Positions 1-7,704 of a DNA stretch of 33,143 bases are shown piece after piece (within the stretch, counting starts at the first letter, position 1; each line of letters begins with the position of its first letter). The stretch comes from Acetobacteraceae bacterium. Lineage in GTDB: Bacteria > Pseudomonadota > Alphaproteobacteria > Acetobacterales > Acetobacteraceae. The notes under the pieces are model-generated. The model was not told the DNA's origin. It ran no database searches and saw nothing but the letters and a program-made list of their open reading frames with translations. The translations under genes were made by a program, and so were the position numbers. Location of the stretch: the NCBI GenBank assembly GCA_019237355.1, contig JAFAHH010000225.1:1-33143 (forward strand), written 5' to 3'.

Positions 1-155
1 AAAAAGTCTGGCCCTTGCTCGAGCAGGGGAGCTGCGCGCCGGTCATCTACAAGGTATTCCCCTTGGCCGAGGCGGCCGAGGCGCACCGGCTGATGGAAAG
101 CAGCAAGCATATCGGCAAAATTATGCTACGCGTTGCCGAGAGCGCGATGGCTTGA
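1..155 (+). CDS. C-terminal fragment of zinc-type/quinone oxidoreductase (MDR superfamily)
   Basis: Only the last 50 residues are in the window, read from base 3. They match the end of the NAD(P)H:quinone oxidoreductase (QOR/PIG3-like) branch of medium-chain dehydrogenases: a PVIYKVFPLAEAAEAHRLM stretch followed by HIGKIML, the usual closing motif (E.AAEAH..M....H.GKI.L). Known family members reduce quinones or enones with NADPH in the cytoplasm. The nucleotide-binding domain lies upstream of the window, so substrate class cannot be judged. The last codons (Glu-Ser-Ala-Met-Ala-stop) lie inside the left arm of a palindromic repeat that starts at 138, so the gene's 3' end appears to be repeat-derived. 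Confidence 0.85.
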   Translation, partial: KVWPLLEQGSCAPVIYKVFPLAEAAEAHRLMESSKHIGKIMLRVAESAMA

Positions 156-256
156 AGGCCGACTAGGGCTCCCAATTCGCGAGCATTGGGTCCATTTTTG
201 CGCGCAAAATGGGCTCCCGGGATTGGGGGCCCGATCCGCGGCTGAATCGCGCTCTC
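138..256 (-). repeat. Long-form module B palindromic repeat, minus orientation
   Basis: Outer arms GAGAGCGCGAT (138-148) and ATCGCGCTCTC (246-256) are perfectly complementary. Inside lie further nested palindromes, including one centred on TTTTGCGCGCAAAA. On the minus strand it aligns with the copies at 4827-4946 and 12324-12409: an ATTCAG-type start, a central GC-rich insert, and an end in CAAGCCATCGCGCTCT. The left arm contains the stop codon of the upstream oxidoreductase. Confidence 0.8.
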
Positions 257-268
257 GAATAAACCCAT

Positions 269-307
269 TAGAGCATGTTTGTTTTTAGCAGAAACAAACA
301 TGCTCTA
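269..307. repeat. Module A hairpin (16-bp perfect arms)
   Basis: TAGAGCATGTTTGTTT (269-284) is the exact reverse complement of 292-307, around a 7-base loop. It sits between a module B on each side, inverted at 138-256 and direct at 323-371, so it can serve as module A for both. The same hairpin with one base changed occurs at 16987-17025. Confidence 0.85.
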
Positions 308-322
308 GCGAGTCTTGTTCGA

Positions 323-371
323 GAGCACGATTCACGCTTTCCGACGTTTCCGCCTCAAGCGATCGTGCTCT
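323..371 (+). repeat. Short-form module B palindromic repeat
   Basis: Arms GAGCACGA (323-330) and TCGTGCTC (363-370) enclose the core CTTTCCGACGTTTCCGCCTC. This is the short form without the GC-rich insert. It is nearly identical to 17041-17091 (GAGCACGA there reads GAGCAGGA). Confidence 0.8.
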
Positions 372-372
372 A

Positions 373-402
373 GGCTGATGACTTCGGCCGAAGTCATCAG
401 CC
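373..402. repeat. Perfect 30-bp palindrome
   Basis: GGCTGATGACTTCGG (373-387) is followed immediately by its exact reverse complement. The GATGACTTC core is shared with the module A hairpins at 4099, 9153 and 12271, so this looks like a module A variant with no loop. It lies about 30 bases past the stop codon of the minus-strand esterase-like gene and could act as its terminator, although no T-run was seen. Confidence 0.8.
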
Positions 403-430
403 TGGAACGACCGAGCCGAGGGAGCGGTGC

Positions 431-1765
431 TTACAGCCCAAATGGATGGGTGTCCGGCATTCCCTGAGGGCGGCCGCCCGGAAGCGGGGTGATGGCGTGG
501 GTTTCTTCGAACCAGATGAAAGCATCGAATTGATCGGGCATCACCGCCTCGAAGTAATGGCTTTGACGCTCGGTCTCGGGCCGGTAGATCACCCCGATGG
601 CCCGCTCGAGCCGCGATGCGGATAGTGCATCCCGCACCGGGCGGTTGCGGCCGCGCCAATCGGTGAGCGACTGGCCAAGTCCCGCCTCGCGGAAAAGGAA
701 CTCATAACTATCGGGGCGGGCTGGCCGCACAGTCTTTATTTCCATCGGTTCATCCCAGGCGCTGGCCGCCGCAACGGCGCCGCGATCGGTTCCAAAACCA
801 ATCAGAACGGCGTTTTCGCGAAAAGCTTTCCGGCAGAGTTCACCGATGTTGAATTCCCCCTCCCAGCCCATCGAAGTCGCCGCGGCGTTGCCGATGTGGG
901 AATTATGCGCCCAGACCACGGCGCGGCTGCCGGGTCGGCGTTCGAGAAGCCCTTGCAGCGTGTCGAACATATGGCGGTCGCGCAAATTCCAGGACTCGCG
1001 CGAGCCAAGATACATCGTCCGGTAATACCGTTCGGCAGCATGAACAACGCGCGCATTCTGTGCCGCATCGAAAAACGCCTCGCCATCCTGTGCCGCGTAT
1101 GCGAGGCGGTTACCGAGAAGCTCGCGCAATTCGGCGACGACCGCATCCTCGCACGGCTCTTTGTCACCCCACAAAACCGCCCGGCCATAATCAACGGGCT
1201 CCATGTGCCAGGGTGTCAGGCAGGCATATCGACGGCGTGCGATTTGAGCAGCTTGCGGATCGACCCGGCCGAGATATTCCAGCACGGCCGCGATCGAACT
1301 TCTGAGGCTATACACATCCAGCCCGCGAAATTCCACTCGTGTGTCTGCTGGGCGTTGCTCGTTGAAGCCCCGCAGCCAGTCGATAAAGGCCAGTACCTCC
1401 TGGTTGCGCCACATCCACGTTGGGAAGCGGTCGAAGGCTTGCTCTCGTACCGGTTCGGGGGAGCGGTGGCGCACATAGTGATCGATACGGGCCGCATCGG
1501 GCCAATCCGCCTCCACGGCAACAATCGTAAACCCGTGCTCTTGGATCAGCCGTTGGGTGATGGCAGCCCGGGCTTGGTAAAATTCGGATGTGCCGTGCGT
1601 CGCTTCCCCGAGCAGAACCAGGTGGGCGTCCGCGTAGCGATCGAACAGCGAGCCAAAGCCACTAGTATCGGAGAGCCGCGGCAGCTTTTCGCTTCCTTGA
1701 CGCAAGGCGCGGGCCGCCTCTGGCGCATCCGTGCTGGATGTGTGCTGGATGAAATTCCGAACCAT
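431..1765 (-). CDS. Erythromycin esterase-like family protein
   Basis: 444 residues, ATG start with GAGG four bases upstream. The N-terminal LLGEATHGTSEF (Glu54, His57) and VVWAHNSHIGN (His287, His290) are hallmarks of the erythromycin esterase (Ere/PF05139) superfamily, in which a Glu/His pair activates water. The length is normal for the family and no signal peptide is seen, so it is probably cytoplasmic. Chromosomal relatives in soil and plant-associated Proteobacteria are common and mostly uncharacterised; only a few truly open macrolide lactones. The fold and active-site residues are seen in the sequence. Macrolide hydrolysis is not implied. The gene stands alone on the minus strand, upstream of the repeat cluster at 138-402. 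Confidence 0.85.
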   Translation of the reverse strand: MVRNFIQHTSSTDAPEAARALRQGSEKLPRLSDTSGFGSLFDRYADAHLVLLGEATHGTSEFYQARAAITQRLIQEHGFTIVAVEADWPDAARIDHYVRHRSPEPVREQAFDRFPTWMWRNQEVLAFIDWLRGFNEQRPADTRVEFRGLDVYSLRSSIAAVLEYLGRVDPQAAQIARRRYACLTPWHMEPVDYGRAVLWGDKEPCEDAVVAELRELLGNRLAYAAQDGEAFFDAAQNARVVHAAERYYRTMYLGSRESWNLRDRHMFDTLQGLLERRPGSRAVVWAHNSHIGNAAATSMGWEGEFNIGELCRKAFRENAVLIGFGTDRGAVAAASAWDEPMEIKTVRPARPDSYEFLFREAGLGQSLTDWRGRNRPVRDALSASRLERAIGVIYRPETERQSHYFEAVMPDQFDAFIWFEETHAITPLPGGRPQGMPDTHPFGL

Positions 1766-1928
1766 AGCGCCTCAGTACGACCTGGTTTCTGGATAGGATT
1801 ATGCAATCCAACGGCAGGTGTTCGGCAAACTTGGCGTGGATCACCAATTCGTGTTTTGATGCTGCCGCGGCGCTGTTCTCCTTCAGTCCAACTGGACTCT
1901 GAGCACAGGCGCCCGGTCTTCAGCGATA

Positions 1929-2957
1929 CTACTTTGTTTGACCCTCAATAATTCCGAGGCCGTCCTTGTGCCAAACGCGCATATAGTCAATTTCCATGTC
2001 AGCCGGGAAGGTTCTGTCGTCTGGGCAAGGAGACCAATTTGGCGGGCAAGCCGCGCCGCCGCCGACGAGATTGTCAAACATGAGAGGCATGGGAGCGAAG
2101 GTCAGATTTTCCGTCCGGCAAGTTTCCTTGCCATCGACGTAGAATGCGACCTCCTTCGGAGTCCAGAGAAATCCATAGATATGGAATCCATCGCTTGGAT
2201 TGACGCCGCGATACATAAAACCGGCACACTTTCCACCCGCGCTCTGCATCAGGAAGGAATCCCCGCCCCTGGCCTCGAAAATGTCATATTCCTTCCAGGG
2301 AGCCCCATTCTTGGGCCAGCCAAACCACCACGCCGGCCAGGTGCCGATGGATGCAGGCAATTTCACCCGGCTCTCAAAGTACCCAAACTGGAATCTATTG
2401 ACTGTCGTGATCGCCCCGGATGTATACGGCTTGTCATCGCCCGGCTTGTGAAGTCCGCGCAGGACAACCTTGCCGTTTCGGAACAAGACGTTTTCTGGCT
2501 CATAGGCGCTCACATCGTGGCCAAAGAATTTCAAACCATCTTCCATTGATGGAATCCATTTCGCTGAATCAAGCGCGTTTCCGTTGAACTCATCGCTGAA
2601 CACCAATTTCCAGCCGGGGGTTCGTCCTATCGGCTGAAATGGCTGAGGATCTTCTGAGGGACGATCTATGGCTTGTACTTCGAGGATATGGCGCTCGGTC
2701 GATGGGAGCGGAATGATTGTGCCTGCGAGGGCAAATGAAAACAAGCTAGCGAAACCGTGCGGCTTGACCAAAGACGCGAATGTTTCGGCAGTACGGCGCA
2801 GCTTGCATGCGAGAGCTCTGTGACGAGGGGACGCCTGTTGCTCAGCATCATTCGGGAGCGCTTTCCACGCTGCTTGCCGGGAGGCGTAAAGCAAGGGATC
2901 ATAGGTTATATCTCGTGCACTCGATCTTGCAGCACCTTTGACCTTTGCAACTCTCAT
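1929..2957 (-). CDS. Glycoside hydrolase family 16 (beta-glucanase-like)
   Basis: 342 residues from the chosen ATG at 2957, which has GGAG nine bases upstream. The frame is open to 3104 but lacks a good ribosome site there. The GH16 catalytic signature E-x-D-x-x-E is present as EYDIFE (Glu223 nucleophile, Asp225, Glu228 acid/base). It is preceded by the family's LVFSDEFNG start and ends with MEIDYMRVW, typical of the closing beta-strand. GH16 enzymes cleave beta-1,3 or beta-1,3-1,4 glucans or galactans. A hydrophobic stretch (FASLFSFALAGTIIPLP), just before the catalytic domain, is preceded by about 80 polar residues. That is unusual for a signal peptide, so export may be by a membrane anchor, or the true start may be further in. 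It could trim exopolysaccharide. By eye its base composition seems lower in GC than its neighbours. Confidence 0.8.
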   Translation of the reverse strand: MRVAKVKGAARSSARDITYDPLLYASRQAAWKALPNDAEQQASPRHRALACKLRRTAETFASLVKPHGFASLFSFALAGTIIPLPSTERHILEVQAIDRPSEDPQPFQPIGRTPGWKLVFSDEFNGNALDSAKWIPSMEDGLKFFGHDVSAYEPENVLFRNGKVVLRGLHKPGDDKPYTSGAITTVNRFQFGYFESRVKLPASIGTWPAWWFGWPKNGAPWKEYDIFEARGGDSFLMQSAGGKCAGFMYRGVNPSDGFHIYGFLWTPKEVAFYVDGKETCRTENLTFAPMPLMFDNLVGGGAACPPNWSPCPDDRTFPADMEIDYMRVWHKDGLGIIEGQTK

Positions 2958-3127
2958 CAGGACTCGCTCCGGGGCGCACATCATGGTATTCAATGAAGCG
3001 CTTCTAATACCAGGGTTGCCTCGTTTTAAAATCCACTCATCACTTGGGTGGCCTTCGGACATGAGACCTTGATCAGGCACAAGCGGATGACGCAAGGTAG
3101 CCAACCCTGTGCCGCCAGGCTGGAGCG

Positions 3128-3574
3128 ATGGCCGAAGCCATGATGCTCCGGTCCTGGTTACCTGGCCTACAGATGGGACGCAATTTGGGATTCACGACGA
3201 AATTTGCTTCATCGGAACCCGACACGATCGCACCCGATGGTTCCGAAGTTCGTGTACTCTGTAGTCTGCGGGGCGGCAGTATGGCGCTGTTCTCCCTTGC
3301 TCCCGGGGCTATTTCAAAGCCGGTTGCGCACCGCACGGTCGAGGAAATTTGGTGTTTCATTTCCGGGACAGGGCGCATATGGCGCCGGCTCGGCGATCTC
3401 GAGGAAATCACCGAAATAGGCCCCGGCGCGTCGATCACTCTGCCAGCCGGGACGTGGTTTCAGTTTCGGAATGATGGCTCGGAACCCCTAACAGCGGTGG
3501 GCGCCACGATGCCGCCCTGGCCAGGAGAAGGCGAAGCGTATTCGGTTCCAGGGAAATGGGCTCCCTCTGAATAG
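3128..3574 (+). CDS. Cupin domain protein
   Basis: 148 residues, ATG with GGAG close upstream; an in-frame ATG at 3173 would also keep the whole domain. The single cupin barrel shows motif 1 as AHRTVEEIWCFISGTGRIW and motif 2 as LPAGTWFQFRN. The usual metal-binding histidine of motif 2 (PxGxxH) is replaced by aromatic and polar residues, and only one histidine of motif 1 is kept. Metal binding may therefore be lost or altered. Many such small cupins bind sugars or act in stress metabolism; no substrate can be given. It converges on the DUF3429 gene with only eight bases between stops. Confidence 0.7.
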   Translation: MAEAMMLRSWLPGLQMGRNLGFTTKFASSEPDTIAPDGSEVRVLCSLRGGSMALFSLAPGAISKPVAHRTVEEIWCFISGTGRIWRRLGDLEEITEIGPGASITLPAGTWFQFRNDGSEPLTAVGATMPPWPGEGEAYSVPGKWAPSE

Positions 3575-3582
3575 CAGCGCAG

Positions 3583-4062
3583 CTACCAAATCAGCACCCG
3601 CTGTTGCAGCAGGCGTAAGGTCAAAACGGTAATCAGCATTGCTAGTACGACGACCGTAAGAACCCAGCGCAAAATGATGTAGCCGCGCGGAACCAGTCCC
3701 CGCTGGCTCGCCCGGGTTTCGATCACCACGGCCCCAATGAAGCTCACTATCAGTATGGCGAGACCGGCCCAGGCGTGGGCCAGCCACGCCAGCATTAGCG
3801 AGAACCACGCGGCCAGCATAGGTAGCACGCCAAACACAAGGCGCGACCGCTCGATGCGCGAATCAGCCGCAACAGGCGTCCGCGGGGCCAGCGCAAAACC
3901 CCAATGCACCCCGCCGAGAAACGCCAGGATGGCCGCGGAATAGGTTATGAAAGCGACGAAGCCAGGACCCTCGCGCCCCGCGACCGCACTCAACGATGCC
4001 AAGCCGCAAATGACGACCGGAATGAGCCCCAATACACCCAGTACGACGGCGACTACCGGCAT
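3583..4062 (-). CDS. DUF3429 family membrane protein
   Basis: 159 residues, ATG with a strong AGGAGG ten bases upstream. About five hydrophobic helices are visible. The segment ending AAILAFLGGVHWGFAL is the hallmark of DUF3429, a small inner-membrane family of unknown function widespread in Proteobacteria. The last helix (WVLTVVVLAMLITVLTL) is followed by a short tail. Its start codon is about 37 bases from a palindromic repeat unit (4099-4206) on its promoter side. Confidence 0.8.
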   Translation of the reverse strand: MPVVAVVLGVLGLIPVVICGLASLSAVAGREGPGFVAFITYSAAILAFLGGVHWGFALAPRTPVAADSRIERSRLVFGVLPMLAAWFSLMLAWLAHAWAGLAILIVSFIGAVVIETRASQRGLVPRGYIILRWVLTVVVLAMLITVLTLRLLQQRVLIW

Positions 4063-4098
4063 CTCGCGTGTCCTCCTACTTTTGGGTCGAAGCGCACC

Positions 4099-4206
4099 CT
4101 AGAGCATGATGACTTCAGGCCGAAGCCATCATGCTCTAGGGTTTTTTGGTGTTGAGAGCGCGATGCAGGCTTTCCGACGAAAGCGCCTTCAAGCATTGCG
4201 CTCTAG
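4099..4206 (+). repeat. Composite repeat: module A hairpin plus short module B
   Basis: Module A: CTAGAGCATGATG (4099-4111) pairs perfectly with 4127-4139, with inner CTTC/GAAG pairing. It is followed at once by GGTTTTTTGG, so on the plus strand it has the form of an intrinsic terminator. Module B follows at about 4156-4204, with arms of GAGCGCGATGC and GCATTGCGCTC type and a core of TTTCCGACGAAAGCGCC. Confidence 0.85.
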
Positions 4207-4455
4207 AGAGTAGGTTCTGTTCACGGTGGGATCGCTCGAGCCGTTTATTTGGCAGCCAATTCACCCTCTGGTAAATGAGTTCAGCGGGATCGGTTTTCCC
4301 AGGCTGCACTCTAGCCAGGTTTCAGCCAGGCTTCCTATGGTCCGCATTTCCCGAGTATTTTGAGCAGTGCGCTGTGGGGAGCTCCTTCAGGCGCGAACGG
4401 CTCTATCGGTCGCCCGACCCCTTGCCTTTGTTCTGCTTTAGGGTAACGAACAGGA
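4207..4455. other. Intergenic stretch with no recognised gene
   Basis: This stretch leads from the repeat unit to lapA. Open frames here (one begins at 4275) lack coding character and a ribosome site. The promoter for lapA probably lies here but no convincing -35/-10 pair was seen. Confidence 0.5.
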
Positions 4456-4776
4456 ATGCGGTGGATCCTGATCCTGCCATTTTTGGTTCTCATCGTGCTG
4501 TTTGCGCTATCCAACCAGCAAAATGTGCACCTGGCGCTATGGCCCGCGCAGGGTTGGACTGAATTGCCGGTCGCCATCGCGGTACTGATGGCGGCCGCCG
4601 CGGCGTTCATCCTGGGCGCCCTCTTGGTCTGGTTCGATGTTCTAGCCCAACGGCGCCGGGCGCGCCGGGCCGAACGGCGGGTGCGCATGTTAGAAGAGCA
4701 ACTGGAAGATTTGCGGGCCCGCGGACCGATTCCCTCGCCACCGCCGGGTCCTGTTTCCCGGGCGGCTCCACGCTAG
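4456..4776 (+). CDS. lapA: LapA family (DUF1049) membrane protein
   Basis: 106 residues, ATG with AGGA just upstream. Two transmembrane helices (residues 3-19 and about 35-60) are separated by SNQQNVHLALWP, the conserved LapA periplasmic loop. A basic RRRARRAERRVRMLEEQL coiled-coil follows on the cytoplasmic side. In enterobacteria LapA works with LapB in tuning lipopolysaccharide synthesis through LpxC stability; no lapB is in the window. Its place upstream of pyrF is common in alphaproteobacteria. The TAG stop codon is the first part of a degraded repeat (CTAGAACATGACG), so the repeat edge supplies the end of the gene. Confidence 0.85.
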   Translation: MRWILILPFLVLIVLFALSNQQNVHLALWPAQGWTELPVAIAVLMAAAAAFILGALLVWFDVLAQRRRARRAERRVRMLEEQLEDLRARGPIPSPPPGPVSRAAPR

Positions 4777-4946
4777 AACATGACGAGTCCAGGTCGAAGC
4801 CACCATGCGCTGGGGTTTTTGGTTGCGAGCGCGCTTCAGGCTTTCCGACCATCCGGGCTCCAATCCCGGGTCCCGATTTTGCGGCGCAAAATGCGACCCG
4901 GTGCTCGCGAAGTGAGAACCCGAGTCCGCCGCAAGCCATCGCGCTC
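4773..4946 (+). repeat. Composite repeat: degraded module A plus long module B
   Basis: The degraded module A (4773-4813) keeps the outline of the others (TAGAACATGACGAGTCC ... GAAGCCACCATGCGCTGG) but pairs poorly. It is followed by GGGGTTTTTGG. The long module B (4827-4946) starts GAGCGCGCTTCAGGCTTTCC, ends CAAGCCATCGCGCTC, and has the nested GATTTTGCGGCGCAAAAT insert seen in the copy at 138-256. It fills almost the whole gap between lapA and pyrF. Confidence 0.8.
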
Positions 4947-4975
4947 AAGAGCGGCGCCGGCTCGAGGGGAGCGCC

Positions 4976-5662
4976 ATGGTCTCCGTCGCTGAGCGCCTCA
5001 TTGTCGCTATCGATACCGGCGATCTCGGCCGCGCCCAGGAATGGGCCTCCGCTGTGGCCCCGTATTGCGGTTTAATCAAGCTCGGGCTCGAGTTCTTCCT
5101 GGCCAACGGCCCGGCGGGCGTGCGGGGCGTCACCGAGCGCCCTGTTTTCCTCGATCTAAAGCTGCACGACATCCCGAATACCGTAGCGGGCGCGATCCGT
5201 GCCGTCCTGCCCCTCGCACCCCGTATGGTGACCCTCCATGCAGCGGGAGGGGCGGGGATGTTGCGGGCCGCGCGCGCAGCCGCTGAGGCGGCTGGAACGG
5301 AGCGCCCGCTGCTGCTCGCGGTGACAGTGCTGACCAGCCTGAATGCCGCGGCCCTGGCCGAAACAGGAGTTTCCGGAGGACCCCGGCAGCAAGTGCTGCG
5401 GCTCGCTCAGATGGCGATACGCTCCGGGGCCGATGGCATTGTGTGCAGCCCCCATGAGGCCGCCATCTTGCGAAAGGCGCTGGGCAGCCGGGCGGTGTTG
5501 GTGACCCCCGGAATACGTCCTACGCCCGTGGCAGCGGATGACCAGGCGCGGGTCATGACTCCGGAGCAGGCGATCGCTGCTGGCGCTGACTGGATCGTGA
5601 TCGGCCGGCCGATTACTGGGGCCGCTGATCCGGCCGCCGCGGCACGGGCCATTGCGGCATGA
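4976..5662 (+). CDS. pyrF: Orotidine-5'-phosphate decarboxylase
   Basis: 228 residues, ATG with GGGAG just upstream. It catalyses the last step of UMP synthesis, decarboxylating OMP, in the cytoplasm. The signature FLDLKLHDIPNTV carries the catalytic Asp60-x-Lys62-x-x-Asp65. Asp13 (VAID) and Lys35 (IKLG) complete the active site, and VIGRPIT near the end binds phosphate. The length fits the short bacterial (type I) PyrF. Its stop overlaps the trpF start (ATGA), so translation of the two genes is probably coupled. A repeat unit lies between lapA and this gene. Confidence 0.96.
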   Translation: MVSVAERLIVAIDTGDLGRAQEWASAVAPYCGLIKLGLEFFLANGPAGVRGVTERPVFLDLKLHDIPNTVAGAIRAVLPLAPRMVTLHAAGGAGMLRAARAAAEAAGTERPLLLAVTVLTSLNAAALAETGVSGGPRQQVLRLAQMAIRSGADGIVCSPHEAAILRKALGSRAVLVTPGIRPTPVAADDQARVMTPEQAIAAGADWIVIGRPITGAADPAAAARAIAA

Positions 5663-6297
5663 GCATCAAAGTGAAGATTTGTGGGGTGAATAGTATCCCG
5701 GCCGTCGAAGCCGCGGCGAATGCCGGCGCCGACTGGATAGGTTTCGTGTTCTTCCCGCCATCGCCTCGCGCGATCACCCCCGCCCTAGCCTCGGCGTTGG
5801 CGGCGCGGGCCGATCCAGGTCCGGGCCGGGTCGGTCTGTTCGTGGCGCCTTCCGAAGACGAGGTCGCGGCAGTGCTTCGGCAGGTCCGCCTGGATGCGCT
5901 GCAGATTTATGGCCCAGCGCCAACACTGGCGCAGCTCCGCGCCCGTTTCGGGCTACCGGTCTGGCGGGCGGTGGCGGTCGGTTGCGCGGGGGATCCACCC
6001 GCTGACGCCGGCGGTGCCGATAGGCTTGTGCTGGATGCCAAGCCGCCGGCCGACGCCTCCCGCCCGGGCGGAAACGCGGAGCCTTTCGACTGGTCTGTGT
6101 TGCGCGGCTGGAAGGCGCCTGTGCCCTGGATCCTGGCCGGCGGGCTTACAGCGGCAAACGTCGCGCAAGCGATCGGTGTGACCGGCGCCCAGGCCGTCGA
6201 TGTCTCTTCCGGGGTGGAGACCGCGCCGGGTCTTAAAGACCCCAAGCTGATTCGCGCCTTTATCGGGGCGGCCCGCTCAGCCCCAACGCCTGCCTAA
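5659..6297 (+). CDS. trpF: Phosphoribosylanthranilate isomerase
   Basis: 212 residues, starting inside the pyrF stop (ATGA overlap). It converts N-(5-phosphoribosyl)anthranilate to CdRP in tryptophan synthesis. KICGV carries the catalytic Cys8 and LVLDAKPP the catalytic Asp126. FFPPSPR and LAGGLTAANVAQAI are the usual phosphate-binding regions. One oddity is that the conserved QLHG motif reads QIYG (residues 82-85). In many alphaproteobacteria trpF is followed by trpBA; here the next gene is a convergent XRE regulator, so trpB and trpA must be elsewhere. trpE is also in the window, about 14 kb away. Confidence 0.95.
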   Translation: MSIKVKICGVNSIPAVEAAANAGADWIGFVFFPPSPRAITPALASALAARADPGPGRVGLFVAPSEDEVAAVLRQVRLDALQIYGPAPTLAQLRARFGLPVWRAVAVGCAGDPPADAGGADRLVLDAKPPADASRPGGNAEPFDWSVLRGWKAPVPWILAGGLTAANVAQAIGVTGAQAVDVSSGVETAPGLKDPKLIRAFIGAARSAPTPA

Positions 6298-6770
6298 GCC
6301 AAGGTCTGATTATCGTCTTGCGCGGCTTGAGATTGCGCCGCCAGCGCGCGTGCCATCTGGCTCAGCGCTTCTTGGTGCTTTTCGTTGTCGATGGCAGCAA
6401 AATTACGGGCTAGTTCCAGGCACATGCGCTGCCGCGGGGTCATTTCTGAAGCATGTTCATCGGCCGCCAGGCCTTCAAAGAACCAGGAAACCGGAACGCT
6501 CAGGACTTGCGCGATTTCATACAACCGGCCAGCGGAAATGCGATTGAGGCCGCGCTCATACTTATGCGCCTGCTGATATGTTACGCCGATCATCTGAGCG
6601 AGTTGCTGCTGCGATAGGCCCAGCATGACCCGCCGCTCCCGAATGCGATTGCCGACATGCCGATCAGCAGCGCTAGCCCGGGCGCTAGGCCGCGCCTCAT
6701 CGTACTCATTCGAGTGGGTTTGCCCTCTGTGGGCCTGTTGTTCAGACATCTTGTCGAGTGCCCCTGACAC
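6294..6770 (-). CDS. XRE family transcriptional regulator
   Basis: 158 residues from a GTG start that has AGGAGGAG about nine bases upstream; an ATG at 6749 would give 151. The helix-turn-helix spans about residues 40-95 (VGNRIRERRVMLGLSQQQLA ... VPVSWFFEGL). It is close in form to the single-domain XRE regulators conserved in alphaproteobacteria, of which rhizobial PraR is a characterised example. The N-terminal 35 residues are polar and probably disordered; the C-terminus is Ala/Gln-rich. Its stop overlaps the trpF stop by four bases in convergent orientation. It lies next to phaR, also on the minus strand, but with about 80 bases between them. Confidence 0.9.
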   Translation of the reverse strand: MSGALDKMSEQQAHRGQTHSNEYDEARPSARASAADRHVGNRIRERRVMLGLSQQQLAQMIGVTYQQAHKYERGLNRISAGRLYEIAQVLSVPVSWFFEGLAADEHASEMTPRQRMCLELARNFAAIDNEKHQEALSQMARALAAQSQAAQDDNQTLA

Positions 6771-6849
6771 GATAGAGAGCTCCTCCTGCTATCTTGGGTT
6801 GAGATTCGCGCGGGCTATATCAGGTCAGGGAGGGGTCTCCCGCAATAGG

Positions 6850-7566
6850 CTAATGACCCGTGCCCTGTTCACGCTTTGGTGTCCGAGCCGCATGGAGTTG
6901 GTGGGGTCCCTCTGTGTCCTCGGATACGGGAACCTTATCTTCTTCTTTGCCCGCAGTCACTTGCGCGAGCAAGCGTTGGAGCCGCTCAACTTCTGCGCGT
7001 AAAGCCGCGATTTCCTGTGCGGCTGCCGACTCAGCTGGGTTTTGCTGGTCAGAGACGCCCGGCCCGTTTTCCGCCGTTCCGGCGGGATTGTAGAAGGGCG
7101 TGAAAAAGCTCATCGCCCTCTCGATCATATTCATGTTTTGGCGCCCCACTTCTTCCATCCCGAATGGGAAGAAGTTGCCCATGGTTTGTTGCATGGTCCG
7201 GCGCATTTGCTGTTGCTGAAGCGCAAAAGCCCGCATTGCCTCATCGAGGTATCGCGGCACTAAATTTTGCAGGCTGTCCCCATAGAACCCGATAAGCTGC
7301 CGGAGAAAGCTGGTCGGCAGCATTGCGCGCCCCTTTCCTTCCTCCTCGACGATGATCTGGGTGAGGACACTTCGGGTAATATCCTCGCCGGTTTTTGCGT
7401 CATAGACGACGAAGTCGCGGCCTTCACGGACCATCTCGGCGAGACTGTCGAGGGTGATGTAGCTTGAGCTTTCCGTATTGTAGAGGCGCCGGTTGGCATA
7501 TTTTTTCACCACCGCGGGTGGGTTTTCGGGCGGCCGCTCCGGGCCGCTAGGCGCTGGCTCTGACAT
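6850..7566 (-). CDS. phaR: Polyhydroxyalkanoate synthesis regulator PhaR
   Basis: 238 residues from the ATG at 7566; the frame continues to an ATG at 7614, adding 16 residues, and neither start has an ideal ribosome site. The N-terminal DNA-binding domain is clear: KKYANRRLYNTESSSYITLD, then DFVVYDAKTGEDITRSVLTQ. It is followed by the PHB accumulation region (LPTSFLRQLIGFYGDSLQ, then LVPRYLDEAMRAF). A C-terminal coiled coil (AAQEIAALRAEVERLQRLLA) probably mediates oligomerisation. PhaR binds the polymer and DNA and represses phasin and pha genes until granules form. It is divergent from the phaC operon, with the shared control region at about 7567-7704. Confidence 0.93.
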   Translation of the reverse strand: MSEPAPSGPERPPENPPAVVKKYANRRLYNTESSSYITLDSLAEMVREGRDFVVYDAKTGEDITRSVLTQIIVEEEGKGRAMLPTSFLRQLIGFYGDSLQNLVPRYLDEAMRAFALQQQQMRRTMQQTMGNFFPFGMEEVGRQNMNMIERAMSFFTPFYNPAGTAENGPGVSDQQNPAESAAAQEIAALRAEVERLQRLLAQVTAGKEEDKVPVSEDTEGPHQLHAARTPKREQGTGH

Positions 7567-7704
7567 CCGATCTCTGACCTCGACGTTGAATAATGGCATC
7601 CGGGCGTTGGGCATAGCTGAACCGGGTTCCTACCCAGGCTGCTCTGGCGGCTAGGGCGCGATCGAATGTTATAGGATCTGAAACTCTTTTTGAGGAGAGG
7701 AACT

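Noticed and set aside
896..1951. Long open frame on the plus strand opposite the erythromycin-esterase-like gene
   Set aside because: It is antisense to a gene with clear family motifs and shows no recognisable domain; high GC makes such mirror frames common.
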